Shown one piece after another: positions 1 to 8,907 of a stretch of DNA of 64,000 bases. The stretch is from the NCBI GenBank assembly GCA_963824595.1, contig CAWGPY010000002.1, forward strand, positions 434,001-498,000. The letters are read 5' to 3'. Both the position numbers and the translations under genes were made by a program. This DNA is from Cybelea sp963824595. Its GTDB lineage: Bacteria > Vulcanimicrobiota > Vulcanimicrobiia > Vulcanimicrobiales > Vulcanimicrobiaceae. Positions within the stretch are counted from its first letter, which is position 1, and each line of letters starts with the position of its first letter. The notes beneath the pieces were generated by a model, which was given only the letters and a program-made list of their open reading frames with translations, ran no database searches and had not been told where the DNA came from.

Positions 1-897
1 CTGGTTGTAGCCGCCGATGCCGACGTAATACGAGAAGAGCCGGTCCGGCGTCGCGCCGCCGGCCTCGACGTTGAGGTTGTGATAGAAGATGGGCGTGCCG
101 AAGCCCGCGTTCACGCTCGCGTAGCCGGGAAACGTTCCCGTCTTGATCACCTGATTGATGAAGCCGGCGAGGCCCTGCGCTTCGGCGTTCGCGGGCGTCG
201 CCCCGGTGTAGACCTGCAGCTCGAGCTGGCCGAGCGACGAGAGCGAGCTCGACGGATAGTTGTCGAACGCGCGGTTCACCGGAATGCCGTCGAACTCGAA
301 GCCGACCTCCGAGGCGTCGCCGCCGCGAACGTGCACGGCCTGCAGGTAGCCGTTTTGATTGGCCGGGACGTAGGCGCCCGGGACCGACGCGATGGCCGAG
401 TACGCGCTGTTGAGCGCGCCGCCGCCGCCGAGCACCGCCGTGCGCTCCGCCTGCGCGGAGTTGATCGAGTAGAGATCCGCCGTGGTTCCCGAGCGCACGA
501 GGCTCGACGAGCTGCGCGACGTGACGTTGGCGATGGTCTTGAGCGCGGGATGCATCGCGAAGGTCAGCGTCTGCTGCGCGTCGGCGAAGACCGCGATGCC
601 CGCGTACGAGACCGGCGAGTAGCCGCTGCGCTCCAGCGAGATCGTATACTCGTCGGGCGCGAGCGAGACGAACGCGAAGTGGCCGCGGGAATCGGTGGTC
701 GCGCTCGACGTCTGCGACGGGCTGGTCACCGTCACGCGGACGCCGGCGATCGGCGCCGTGGTTCCGGCCTCGGTCACGACGCCGCTGATGCCGCCGGTCG
801 TGCCGGCGCGCGCGAGCGTTCCGGTGACGAGGCCGATGAGGATCGCGAGCGCCAGGGTGATGGCGTGCGGCGCGCGGCGCCGTCGTCGAATGGTCAT
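1..897 (-). CDS. TonB-dependent receptor, N-terminal part (runs off window start)
   Basis: The visible 299 residues begin with an arginine-rich n-region and a hydrophobic signal peptide (about residues 1-32). A carboxypeptidase-regulatory-like beta-sandwich follows (GGISGVVTEAGTTAPIAGV, about 34-110), then a TonB plug domain with the typical VHVRGGDASEVGFEFDGIPV stretch. This is the layout of outer-membrane receptors for large or scarce substrates; the barrel lies outside the window. The ATG at 897-895 overlaps the upstream stop as ATGA and has a GAGGGG Shine-Dalgarno 7 bases away, which favours it over an in-frame ATG at 903. It is the last visible gene of an operon after the Rieske and Asp-box genes. 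The substrate cannot be told. Confidence 0.85.
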   Translation of the reverse strand, partial: MTIRRRRRAPHAITLALAILIGLVTGTLARAGTTGGISGVVTEAGTTAPIAGVRVTVTSPSQTSSATTDSRGHFAFVSLAPDEYTISLERSGYSPVSYAGIAVFADAQQTLTFAMHPALKTIANVTSRSSSSLVRSGTTADLYSINSAQAERTAVLGGGGALNSAYSAIASVPGAYVPANQNGYLQAVHVRGGDASEVGFEFDGIPVNRAFDNYPSSSLSSLGQLELQVYTGATPANAEAQGLAGFINQVIKTGTFPGYASVNAGFGTPIFYHNLNVEAGGATPDRLFSYYVGIGGYNQ

Positions 898-3836
898 GTG
901 CATTCCCCTCGTGGTGGATCGGGCGCCAGATGATGGGCGGCGAGGAAGGCGCGGTACGCGGACATCGCAGCATCGTACTGGGCGGCAATGGCGGCGGCCT
1001 CACGCCGGTGGGGCGGCAGCGGCGGGCCTTGCGAGAGCGCGATGACGCCCTGCAGAATCGTCAGCCGCTCGCGCAGGCGGTCGGGCCGCAACAGATCGTC
1101 TTCGGAGTTCACGACGCCCGACGTGAACGCGGCGTAGAGCTTCGCATCCCGATACGGCAGCGAATCGAGGCGGTTGAGCGCGGCGTCTATCGCCGAAAGC
1201 TCGTCGTCGAGCGCCTTGACGAATTCGTACCGTTCGACGTATTGCGCCTGCGTCCACGACGCGCGCGGATCGGGCCGCACGTCGAGCGGGGCGGAGATGG
1301 CCGCGCCCGACGCGCGCAGCACGACCGTGTAGCGCCCCGGCACGACCTCGGGCCCGTCGCTGCCGCGATTCCACTCCCGCGCGCGCCGCCACTCGGCGGG
1401 CGGACTCTCGGTCAGGTCCCACGCCGTTCGCTGCACGCCGGCGTCGCCCGGCGCGCCGAAGCAGCGGATGCGCCGGCCGGCGGCATCGTGGATCTCGATC
1501 GAGCTCGGCACCGCGCGCGGCAAGTAGTAGGTGAGCGACGCGCCGTCGGGTGGGTTGTCGGCCGAGAACGCGCCCGACGTGAGGCAGCACTCGTCGGGAT
1601 GCGTGCCGTAGTAATCGGTCCACCATCGGTACCACGTGTAGGCGACCGGCGGCGGAAAGATCGCCGGGGCCGCGGCCGCGACGGTTTGCGTGAGGCCGCT
1701 CAGCGCGTTGACGTCGTCGAGGATCCAAAATCCCCGGCCGTGCGTTGCGACGACGAGGTCGTGACGGTCGGGCTGGATGCGCATGTCGTGCACCGCAGTC
1801 GGCGGCATGTTCAGGCGCAGGCTCCGCCAGTGCTGGCCGCGGTCGAGCGAGAACCAGACGCCCTGCTCCAGACCGGCGTAGAGGACGTTCGCGTTGCGCG
1901 GATCCTCGCGCACCACGTGCACGTACTGGTCGCGGGGAAGGCCGGCGACGATGCTGCGCCACGTCGCACCGGAGTCGTCGGTGACGAGGAGGTAGGGCCG
2001 CGGGTCGCCCATCACGTGGCGGTCGATCGCGACGTAGGCGCGCCGCGCGTCGGCGCTCGACGCCTCGACCGTGTCCACGCGTCCCCACGGCTCGATGCCG
2101 GGCGGCGTCACGTTGGTCCAATGCCAAGCCTGCGCCGAGCTCGGCGACGCATCGGTGGTGAGCTGCACCAATCCGTCGTCGGTTCCGACCCAGATCCTTT
2201 TCGGATCCACGTGCGACGGCGCGATGTCGAAGATCGTGTCGTAGAACTCGGCGCCGGAGACGTCGGTGTTGATCGGGCCTCCGGCCACGCGCTGCTTCTG
2301 GGGATCGTTGCGCGTGAGGTCGGGGCTGACGGGCGTCCACGTGCGGCCGCGATCGCGCGTCGCGAAGAGCACGTTCGCGCCGTAGTACGCGGTTGCGCCG
2401 TCGCCGGAGAACGCGATCGGCGCCTCCCAGTTCGAACGATACGGCAACCCCGCGAGCCCGCGGCCGTTCGTGTCGGTCACGTCGGGCGAGACGTCGTAGT
2501 TCTGGCGCGACCGCAGGTCGAAGATGCCGAGCTGCCCGTTGAGCTGGCTCACGCCGACGTTCCAAATCTGCGATGCGTCGTTCGGCTGCGGCCACACCCA
2601 CGAACCGTCGCCGTCGTTGCCTACGGCGCGCCAGTCGGAGTTCGTGATGCCCAGCCGGCTCAGCGAGTCGGACGGGCCGCAGTAGGAGTCGTTGTCTTGA
2701 ATGCCGCCGCACACGTGATACGGATTCTCGAAGTCGTATCCGATGCGGTAGACCTGCGCCAGCACGACGTTGAAGCGCCAGTCCCACGTCCTGCCGCCGT
2801 CGATCGAGATGGGCGCGCCGCCGTCGTCCGCTTCGATGATGCGCCGGCCGTCGCGCGAGATCCACAGGCCGTGATGATCCTGATGCACGGCGCCCTCGAC
2901 GTCGCGATAGGTCCGGCCGCCGTCGCGCGTCTCGATGAGATCCTCGGAGGAGAAGAAGACGTGGTTCGCGTTCGACGGATCCACCGCGAGCCGGCTCATG
3001 TAGAAGGGCCGCTGATTCACCAGCGTGTCGCGCGTCATCAGGCGCCATCTCGCGCCGCCGTCGTCGGACCGCCACAGGACGCCGTCCTTCGACTGGATCA
3101 GCGCGTACACGCGACGCCCCGCGACGGCCAGCCCGATGCGGCCCGTGTATCCCGCCGGCAGCCCGCTGCCCCGGAGACGACGCCACGTCGCGCCGCCGTC
3201 GGTCGATTTGAAGATGCCGTCGAGCGGGCCGCCGCTGGTGAAGCTCCACGGCACGCGCCGGAACTGCCAGATCCCCGCGAAGACGACGTTCGGATCGCGC
3301 GGATCGATCGCGACGTCGGACGCGCCGCTCGACGGCCCGAGGTAGAGCGTCTTCTGCCAGCTGCGTCCGCCGTCGGTCGTGCGATAGACGCCGCGGGCGG
3401 AGCTGTCGCGATACGGATTGCCGACGGCCGCCACCCAGACGCGGCGCGAGTCCTTGGGATCCACCACGATCTGCGCGATGGCCCACGTCGCGCGCAGCCC
3501 CACGTTGCGCCAGTGCGCGCCTCCGTCGCGCGTCAGCCAGACGCCGTCGCCGTAGGAGATGTCGTTGCGCAGGTTGGGCTCGCCCGTTCCCGCCCACACC
3601 ACGTTGCGGTCGTTCGGGTCGATCGCGAGCGCGCCGACCGCACCGGGCGCGCTCTGCGGCCAGACGCTCTGCCACGTGAGGCCGCCGTTGACCGTCTTCC
3701 ACACGCCGCCGTCCGCGCCGCCGAAGTAATAAAGGTAGGGGTCGGCGTCGGTGCCGGCGACGCCCGCGGTCCGGCCGCCCGCGACGGCGGGCCCGACGTT
3801 CCGCCACGCGAGCGCTTGCAGCGACGGCAGCGCCAT
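894..3836 (-). CDS. Asp-box (BNR/sortilin-like) beta-propeller protein
   Basis: The 980-residue protein carries many Asp-box motifs of the S/T-x-D-G-G-x-T-W type (TRDGGAHW, TTDGGRSW, STDGGATW, SDDGGARW, SIDGGRTW), spread over about residues 40-700, as in sortilin/VPS10-type and BNR propellers. The C-terminal part has a beta-sandwich-like segment and then helices. Such proteins are normally exported, but the first ATG (3836) gives no signal peptide. The open frame continues upstream as ITLSLLFAAG, directly abutting the Rieske stop codon, so the true start may be a rare ATC at 3866. It lies between the Rieske gene and the TonB receptor and is probably co-transcribed with them. The catalytic or binding role is unknown. 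Confidence 0.8.
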   Translation of the reverse strand: MALPSLQALAWRNVGPAVAGGRTAGVAGTDADPYLYYFGGADGGVWKTVNGGLTWQSVWPQSAPGAVGALAIDPNDRNVVWAGTGEPNLRNDISYGDGVWLTRDGGAHWRNVGLRATWAIAQIVVDPKDSRRVWVAAVGNPYRDSSARGVYRTTDGGRSWQKTLYLGPSSGASDVAIDPRDPNVVFAGIWQFRRVPWSFTSGGPLDGIFKSTDGGATWRRLRGSGLPAGYTGRIGLAVAGRRVYALIQSKDGVLWRSDDGGARWRLMTRDTLVNQRPFYMSRLAVDPSNANHVFFSSEDLIETRDGGRTYRDVEGAVHQDHHGLWISRDGRRIIEADDGGAPISIDGGRTWDWRFNVVLAQVYRIGYDFENPYHVCGGIQDNDSYCGPSDSLSRLGITNSDWRAVGNDGDGSWVWPQPNDASQIWNVGVSQLNGQLGIFDLRSRQNYDVSPDVTDTNGRGLAGLPYRSNWEAPIAFSGDGATAYYGANVLFATRDRGRTWTPVSPDLTRNDPQKQRVAGGPINTDVSGAEFYDTIFDIAPSHVDPKRIWVGTDDGLVQLTTDASPSSAQAWHWTNVTPPGIEPWGRVDTVEASSADARRAYVAIDRHVMGDPRPYLLVTDDSGATWRSIVAGLPRDQYVHVVREDPRNANVLYAGLEQGVWFSLDRGQHWRSLRLNMPPTAVHDMRIQPDRHDLVVATHGRGFWILDDVNALSGLTQTVAAAAPAIFPPPVAYTWYRWWTDYYGTHPDECCLTSGAFSADNPPDGASLTYYLPRAVPSSIEIHDAAGRRIRCFGAPGDAGVQRTAWDLTESPPAEWRRAREWNRGSDGPEVVPGRYTVVLRASGAAISAPLDVRPDPRASWTQAQYVERYEFVKALDDELSAIDAALNRLDSLPYRDAKLYAAFTSGVVNSEDDLLRPDRLRERLTILQGVIALSQGPPLPPHRREAAAIAAQYDAAMSAYRAFLAAHHLAPDPPRGECT

Positions 3837-3866
3837 GCCGGCGGCGAAGAGCAGGCTTAGCGTGAT

Positions 3867-4991
3867 TTAGGGCCCCTCGGCGCTCATCACGCGCAGGTAA
3901 TGACGGTCGAACGCGCCCAGCAGTCCCTCGGCGTTGGAATAGGGGCCGGGCGAGTAGGCGCGCGACGCGATGCCGAGCTGCGTCAGCTCGTTCACGCGCC
4001 AGTCCTGGCGGTTCGTGAGATCCCAGAAATCGACGACGTCGCTCGGATCGAAGCCCGGCTGCTCGATCGTCTTCGGATCGAACAGCCACGCGCAGATCAC
4101 CTCGGTGTGCCCCGGATCGATCGGCCGGGCGTAGTGCGCCATGACGTAATCGGGATGCAGGCTGAGCAGCAGCGACGGAAAGATCGTGTAGTAGTAGACG
4201 CGATCCAGTTCGACGCCGTCAACGGTTCCGATCGGCGGCCGCGAGCTGTGGCCCGTCATCGTGAGACTGGTGCCGCGTTCGCGCAGTTCGGAGAAGCCGC
4301 CCAAGAACGGTCCATCGGAGAGGTCGTTGCGGCCACTGTCCGACGGCGAGAGCTTGTCGAGCTGCGGATGGACCAGCGGGCAGTGATAGCACTCCGAGTA
4401 GTTCATGAAGACGAGCTTCCAATTGCATGCGAGCTCGTAGCTGACGCGGCGCGCCGTCTGCAGGCCGCCGACGTTCCAGCGGCTGAAGCGGCCGATGAGC
4501 GGCGCGAACGCCTCGTCGAACGGAATCGCGTCACCGGGGCTCAGGTTGACGAAGATGAAGCCCTCCCACAGCCCGACGCGGGCCTCTTTCAGCGGATAGT
4601 CGCCGCGGTCGAACCCCGGCACCTCCGTCATGTTGCGGGCGACCTTCAGCGTGCCGTCGAGGCCGTAGGTCCACGCGTGATACGGACATTGAATCGAGCC
4701 CGCGAAGCGGCCGGACGGTGCGCTGCATACGCGCGTACCGCGGTGGCGGCAGACGTTGAAGAACGCGTGCACGGTTCCGGCGGCGTCGCGCGTGACGATG
4801 AGGCTCTCGCCGGCACAATCTACGGTGAAGAAGTCGCCCGTCTTCGGAATGGACTCCTCGCGGCCGGCGCACAACCACTCACGGGCGAAGATCCGCTCTT
4901 GCTCTTGCGCAAAGATCTCCGGCGAAACGTACCACGACGCGGCCAGCGTTTTCGCGCCGGCTCCGACGTTCGGCTTGACGAAGGTCTCCAT
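3867..4991 (-). CDS. Rieske non-heme iron oxygenase alpha subunit (A)
   Basis: This is an oxygenase component of the Rieske non-heme iron family. The [2Fe-2S] ligands are seen as CRHRG and CPYHAW, 17 residues apart, near residues 75-100. The mononuclear iron site is seen as NYSECYHCPLVH in the C-terminal catalytic domain. The length (374 aa) is normal for the family. The ATG at 4991 is chosen over an upstream ATG (5021) because GGAG precedes it by 9 bases and a good promoter lies upstream. No reductase or ferredoxin gene is next to it. A second Rieske gene is divergent and a sarcosine-oxidase-like gene follows that one, so an N-demethylation role (betaine- or stachydrine-like substrate) is plausible but inferred. 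Confidence 0.88.
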   Translation of the reverse strand: METFVKPNVGAGAKTLAASWYVSPEIFAQEQERIFAREWLCAGREESIPKTGDFFTVDCAGESLIVTRDAAGTVHAFFNVCRHRGTRVCSAPSGRFAGSIQCPYHAWTYGLDGTLKVARNMTEVPGFDRGDYPLKEARVGLWEGFIFVNLSPGDAIPFDEAFAPLIGRFSRWNVGGLQTARRVSYELACNWKLVFMNYSECYHCPLVHPQLDKLSPSDSGRNDLSDGPFLGGFSELRERGTSLTMTGHSSRPPIGTVDGVELDRVYYYTIFPSLLLSLHPDYVMAHYARPIDPGHTEVICAWLFDPKTIEQPGFDPSDVVDFWDLTNRQDWRVNELTQLGIASRAYSPGPYSNAEGLLGAFDRHYLRVMSAEGP

Positions 4992-5027
4992 AGCGAGTCT
5001 CCAGCGAGCGAAGCGAGGCAAAAGGGT

Positions 5028-5056
5028 TCTATATCGTTTGACGGAATCCGCCTCAA
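5028..5056 (-). promoter_or_regulatory. Sigma70-type promoter of Rieske gene A
   Basis: On the minus strand TTGAGG (5056-5051) and TATAGA (5033-5028) are separated by 17 bases. The predicted RNA start leaves a leader of about 30 bases containing the GGAG ribosome site before the ATG at 4991. Confidence 0.55.
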
Positions 5057-5108
5057 ACCATCAGTTCGTTTGGCCTTTTGGTAAATCTAGCGGTGAAACC
5101 TTCGGAAA

Positions 5109-6206
5109 ATTTCAGCCCTCGAGCCGTCACTTCCGCGCGAAGCCTATTGGGGCGCGGAGTTCTATGCCCGCGAGCAGCGGGCGATCTTCTGGAACCAGTG
5201 GTTCTACGCCGGGCGCACCGACGGGCTCGACGGCGTGGGCGCGTATCGCGTGGTTGACGTGGCCGGCGAGAGCGCGATCGTGGTTCGCGCCGCCGACGGC
5301 CTGCACGCCCACCTCAACTTCTGCCGCCATCGCGGCAGCCGGCTGCTCTGCGGCGACGGAATCGTGCGGGGCGCCATTCGCTGCCCCTATCACGCATGGG
5401 CGTACGCGCTGGACGGACGGCTGATCGCGTCGCCGTTCGTCGCGGCCGACGACGTACCGCCCGAGTCGCGCCGGCTGCACCGCGTTGACGTGGACGTGTG
5501 GGCCGGCTTCGTCTTCCTGCGCGTCGTGTCGCCGAGCGATCCCAGCGGGGCGTCGCTCGCGTCGCAGCTCGGGCAGATACCGCAGCGTCTCGCGCGGTAT
5601 CCCCTTGCGGAACTCAAGGTCGCCGGCTCGCTGCATTACGAGGTCGAAGCGAACTGGAAGGTGCTGCTCGAGAACTACAACGAGTGCTATCACTGCGCGG
5701 GCGTCCACCCCGAGCTCTGCGCCGTCGTTCCCGCGTTCAAACGCGAGGGCGGCAGCGGGCTCGATTGGGATCGCGGCATCCCGCATCGCGACGGGGCGTG
5801 GACGTTCACCGCGAGCGGCACGAGTAACCGCGCGCCGTTCGCCGGCCTGAGCGACGACGAGAAGGTGCGGCACAAGGGCGAGCTGATCTATCCGAATATG
5901 ATGCTGAGCCTGGCGGCCGATCACGTAGCGGCCTTCTCGATTTTGCCGCGCGGGCCATCGGCCACCGCGGTGTACTGCGACTTCCTCTTTCATCCCGACG
6001 AGATCGCGACGGCGCACTTCGATCCCGGCGACGCGATCGCGTTTTGGGACGTCGTCAACCGCCAAGACTGGAGCATCTGCGAGAGCGTGCAGGCCGGCAT
6101 GCGCTCGAGCGCGTTCACCCACGGCTACTACGCGCCGATGGAGGACGCGAGTCTCGACATCCGGCGGTATCTGGCCTCGCGCGGGCTCTCGACGAGCGCG
6201 TCGTGA
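5109..6206 (+). CDS. Rieske non-heme iron oxygenase alpha subunit (B), start uncertain
   Basis: A second Rieske oxygenase, about 365 aa, shows CRHRG...CPYHAWAY for the [2Fe-2S] cluster and NYNECYHCAGVHP for the catalytic iron. The first standard start in this frame is GTG 5235. The family-typical N-terminus (SLPREAYWGAEFYAREQ, then FWNQWFYAGR) is encoded before it, from about 5127. The frame is open back to a TGA at 5094 and holds only one near-cognate start, ATT at 5109, which is used here. It is divergent from Rieske gene A and overlaps the next gene by 4 bases (GTGA), so it is coupled to the flavoenzyme. It differs clearly from gene A and is probably a distinct oxygenase, not a recent copy. 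Confidence 0.85.
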   Translation: MSALEPSLPREAYWGAEFYAREQRAIFWNQWFYAGRTDGLDGVGAYRVVDVAGESAIVVRAADGLHAHLNFCRHRGSRLLCGDGIVRGAIRCPYHAWAYALDGRLIASPFVAADDVPPESRRLHRVDVDVWAGFVFLRVVSPSDPSGASLASQLGQIPQRLARYPLAELKVAGSLHYEVEANWKVLLENYNECYHCAGVHPELCAVVPAFKREGGSGLDWDRGIPHRDGAWTFTASGTSNRAPFAGLSDDEKVRHKGELIYPNMMLSLAADHVAAFSILPRGPSATAVYCDFLFHPDEIATAHFDPGDAIAFWDVVNRQDWSICESVQAGMRSSAFTHGYYAPMEDASLDIRRYLASRGLSTSAS

Positions 6207-7369
6207 CGCACGACTACGACGTCGCCGTGCTGGGCCTCGGCGCGCTGGGAAGCGGCGCCGCCTATTGGCTGGCGAAACGCGGCGCGCGGGTGATCGGCCT
6301 GGAGCAGTTCGACCTCGGGCACGCGCGCGGCAGCTCGCACGATTGGTCGCGCATCATCCGCAAGTCGTACTTCACGCCCGCGTACGTACGGCTGGCAACG
6401 GAGGCGTATGCGGCCTGGGAGTCGCTGGAGCAGGATGCCGGCGAGCGAGTGGTCTTCAAGACGGGCGGCCTCGACATCGGACCGCGCGACGGCGCGATCC
6501 CGCTTTCGAGCTACGCCGACTCGATGCGCGCGTGCGGCGTGCCGTTCGAAGAGCTCGACGCGGCCGAGATTCGCCGGCGCTGGCCCGCGTGGCGCGTGGA
6601 CGACAGCGTGCACGGCCTGTTTCAAGCCGACAGCGGCATCGTCGCCGCGGAGCGCGCGACCGCCGCGCTGCGAGCCGCGGCGCAGGCGTTCGGCGCCACG
6701 CTGCACGGCAACGCACCGGTCACGGCGCTGCGCGACGCCGGCGGCGAGATTACGATCGAAGCCGGCGGCCGGACCTATCGCGCCGCGAAGCTGGTCGTCG
6801 CCGCGGCCGCGTGGACGCCGCAGGCGCTCGCGCATTTCGGCGCTCGCATTCCCTTCGAGGTGACGAAGGAGCAGGCGATGTACTTCCGCGCCCGCGACCT
6901 CGACAGCTTCGCGTTGGGCGCGTTTCCGATCTGGATCTGGATGGACGATCCGTCGTTCTACGGCTTCCCGGTGTTCGGCGAGGAGGGCTCGGTGAAGATC
7001 ACGCAAGACGCCGGCGGCAAGCCCGTGGATCCCGACACGCGCGGCTTCGAGGAGGATCCCGACATCACGGCGCGCGTCTCGGCCTTCGTCGAACGCTATC
7101 TGCCCGGCGCGTTCGGCCCGGTGACGCGACTGAAGACGTGTCTCTACGCGCTGACGCCGGATCGAGACTTCATCGTTGACGCGCTGCCGGAGCATCCGAA
7201 CGTGTGCGTGGCCGTCGGCGGCGGCCACGGCTTTAAGTTCGCCGCGGTCATCGGGCGCATCTTGGCGGATCTCGCGCTGACCGGCGCGACGCCGTCGGAC
7301 GTCGGGGCGTTCAAGATCGACCGCCCGATTCTGACGATGGCCGATCCGCCGAAGACCTATATGCTCTGA
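6203..7369 (+). CDS. FAD-dependent amine oxidase, monomeric sarcosine oxidase / N-methyltryptophan oxidase family
   Basis: The 388-residue protein starts with a Rossmann dinucleotide motif (VLGLGALGSGAAYWLAKRG). Near the C-terminus it has KTCLYALTPDRDFIVD, matching the site where FAD is bound covalently to Cys in monomeric sarcosine oxidases, followed by GGGHGFKFA. These enzymes oxidatively demethylate N-methyl amino acids and give formaldehyde and hydrogen peroxide. The GTG start overlaps the Rieske B stop (GTGA), so the two are translationally coupled. A stepwise removal of N-methyl groups, first by Rieske oxygenase and then by this oxidase, is a reasonable inference; the substrate is unknown. 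Confidence 0.87.
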   Translation: MTHDYDVAVLGLGALGSGAAYWLAKRGARVIGLEQFDLGHARGSSHDWSRIIRKSYFTPAYVRLATEAYAAWESLEQDAGERVVFKTGGLDIGPRDGAIPLSSYADSMRACGVPFEELDAAEIRRRWPAWRVDDSVHGLFQADSGIVAAERATAALRAAAQAFGATLHGNAPVTALRDAGGEITIEAGGRTYRAAKLVVAAAAWTPQALAHFGARIPFEVTKEQAMYFRARDLDSFALGAFPIWIWMDDPSFYGFPVFGEEGSVKITQDAGGKPVDPDTRGFEEDPDITARVSAFVERYLPGAFGPVTRLKTCLYALTPDRDFIVDALPEHPNVCVAVGGGHGFKFAAVIGRILADLALTGATPSDVGAFKIDRPILTMADPPKTYML

Positions 7370-7964
7370 GCATCGCCTCCGCGCACTCGCGGTCGGTCTG
7401 ATCCGGCGATGCGGAGAGCCTCGCTATCACGCGCTCGCGATCGGCGCCGGTGCGGTTCTGACTCAGTTTCGCCTTGGCATAGACGGCCGTCGCGCGCAGC
7501 TCGAACGCAACGATACCGCGCAGCTGCGATGCGCGATAGGCGGGGTCGAGGCGGTCGGGATCCCACGCACCGGGCGCGTCGCCTTCGACGGCGCGGCTCA
7601 ACGCTCGCACCGCGCGCCACGCGTCGCACTCGTGCAAGCGTCCGAGAATGTGCACTGCCGCATAGTTCCACGTCGGCACGGTCGCATACGGCTCCTCGTA
7701 CCACGATGCCGACACGTAGGCGTGCGAGCCCTCGAAGACGAGAGTGGCGTTCGCCTGCGCCGCGATCGCGCGCGCCTGCGGGTTCGCGCGCGCGACGTGG
7801 CCGATCGCCCACAACTCGCCGTCGCGCCGTTCGCAGATCAGCGGAAGGTGCGACGCGCGCGGATACTCGGCGTCGCATGTGATCAGCAGGCCGAAGGGGT
7901 GCCGTTTGACGAGCTCGAGCGCCCACGCGCGGTCGGCAACCTCGAAGGCCGGCGGCAGATACAC
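7311..7964 (-). CDS. PaiB-type FMN-binding protein
   Basis: The 217-residue protein begins MYLPPAFEVADRAWAL, with HPFGLLIT and the ASHLPL strand typical of the PaiB family (split-barrel, flavin-binding fold, often annotated as a negative transcriptional regulator). NYAAVHILGRL is also characteristic. It converges on the flavoenzyme gene and the two coding regions overlap by 59 bases at their 3' ends. The role in the cell is not clear for this family outside Bacillus, where it affects sporulation and protease genes. Confidence 0.85.
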   Translation of the reverse strand: MYLPPAFEVADRAWALELVKRHPFGLLITCDAEYPRASHLPLICERRDGELWAIGHVARANPQARAIAAQANATLVFEGSHAYVSASWYEEPYATVPTWNYAAVHILGRLHECDAWRAVRALSRAVEGDAPGAWDPDRLDPAYRASQLRGIVAFELRATAVYAKAKLSQNRTGADRERVIARLSASPDQTDRECAEAMLRAYRSSADRPSSESGGRS

Positions 7965-7971
7965 GGTGCGG

Positions 7972-8901
7972 TTACGGGCTCACGGCGACGCCGACGGGAT
8001 CGCCGAAGCCGGTGATGGCGGTGTGCGGGCTTCCTCCGGCCGGGTAGTCGTAGAAGAGCACGCGCGGCGTCGAGTTCTTGCAAATGCTCGGCGCGATCAG
8101 GATCGGACCCTCGATGTAAAACGCGTCCACGTGGCAGGCGCCGCGCAGCGACGTGATCCCGGTGATCGTGTTCCCCGACACCTGATAGACGACGGAGCGC
8201 CCCTGATCGTCGCCCACGGCCATCTTGCCGCCGGCGTACTGCAGGCCGCCGGGCCGCTTGATCGGTGCCCCGATCAGCGCGATGCCGGCGAACTTCTTCC
8301 TGCCGCGCTTCAGCTCGGCGAACGCAAACTTCGGACGCGAGTAGGGGATCCCGGCGACGAAGATGTCGCCGCGGTCGTCGTAGCTGATGGAGATCATCTC
8401 GGAGACGTTTCGATCGGAGTAGATCGCCGGCGTGCCCTGCGCGCCTTCGAACACCGCAACGCCGCCCGCGCCGCTGCCGTTCTGCATGATGTCCGCCACG
8501 GCGAGATCGCCGTTGCGCGGATTCACGGCGCACGTCCATGGGTAGTCGCCGTCGGGATCGTGGAGCGTGGCGATCGGCATGGTTCCGCCGTGGCGGTATT
8601 CGACGATCGTCGACTCCAAGCTATCCACGACCCACACGTCGGCCGAGCGGTCGACGCACAGGCCCTCGAGCCGGCCGAAGCCCGTCAGCTCGCCCGTTCG
8701 CCGCGCGCCGGGATACGTATACACGTACACTTTACCGGCGACTCGGTCGGCGACGTAGAGGAGCGCGCCCGCCTTCGCGCCGGGTTCGATCCACGAGCCG
8801 CTGCGAGCGGGCGAGTCGGCGAGCGGCGCCGCGCACGCCGCGAGCGACGCGCAGATTCCGCACGCGAACAGCGCGAAGCGGCAGAAACCATACGGCTTCA
8901 T
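7972..8901 (-). CDS. Beta-propeller (NHL/SMP-30-like) lipoprotein
   Basis: The 309-residue protein has a lipoprotein signal (ALFACGICASLAAC, lipid on Cys about residue 23). Repeated propeller blades follow, such as LLYVADRVAGKVYVYTYPG, GLCVDRSADVWVVDS and VLFYDYPAGGSPHTAITGF. A second, damaged copy of the same family lies at about 20454-21235. The start is supported by a strong promoter only 6 bases upstream of the ATG, which implies a leaderless mRNA. It is probably exported and anchored; no enzymatic residues can be named. The 3' end is 8 bases from the PaiB-type gene, so the two may form an operon. Confidence 0.75.
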   Translation of the reverse strand: MKPYGFCRFALFACGICASLAACAAPLADSPARSGSWIEPGAKAGALLYVADRVAGKVYVYTYPGARRTGELTGFGRLEGLCVDRSADVWVVDSLESTIVEYRHGGTMPIATLHDPDGDYPWTCAVNPRNGDLAVADIMQNGSGAGGVAVFEGAQGTPAIYSDRNVSEMISISYDDRGDIFVAGIPYSRPKFAFAELKRGRKKFAGIALIGAPIKRPGGLQYAGGKMAVGDDQGRSVVYQVSGNTITGITSLRGACHVDAFYIEGPILIAPSICKNSTPRVLFYDYPAGGSPHTAITGFGDPVGVAVSP

Positions 8902-8907
8902 GCGTCC

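Noticed and set aside
930..3860. Very long plus-strand open frame (976 codons)
   Set aside because: It is antisense to the Asp-box protein, rich in Arg/Ala/Val with no domains, and explained by codon bias at high GC.
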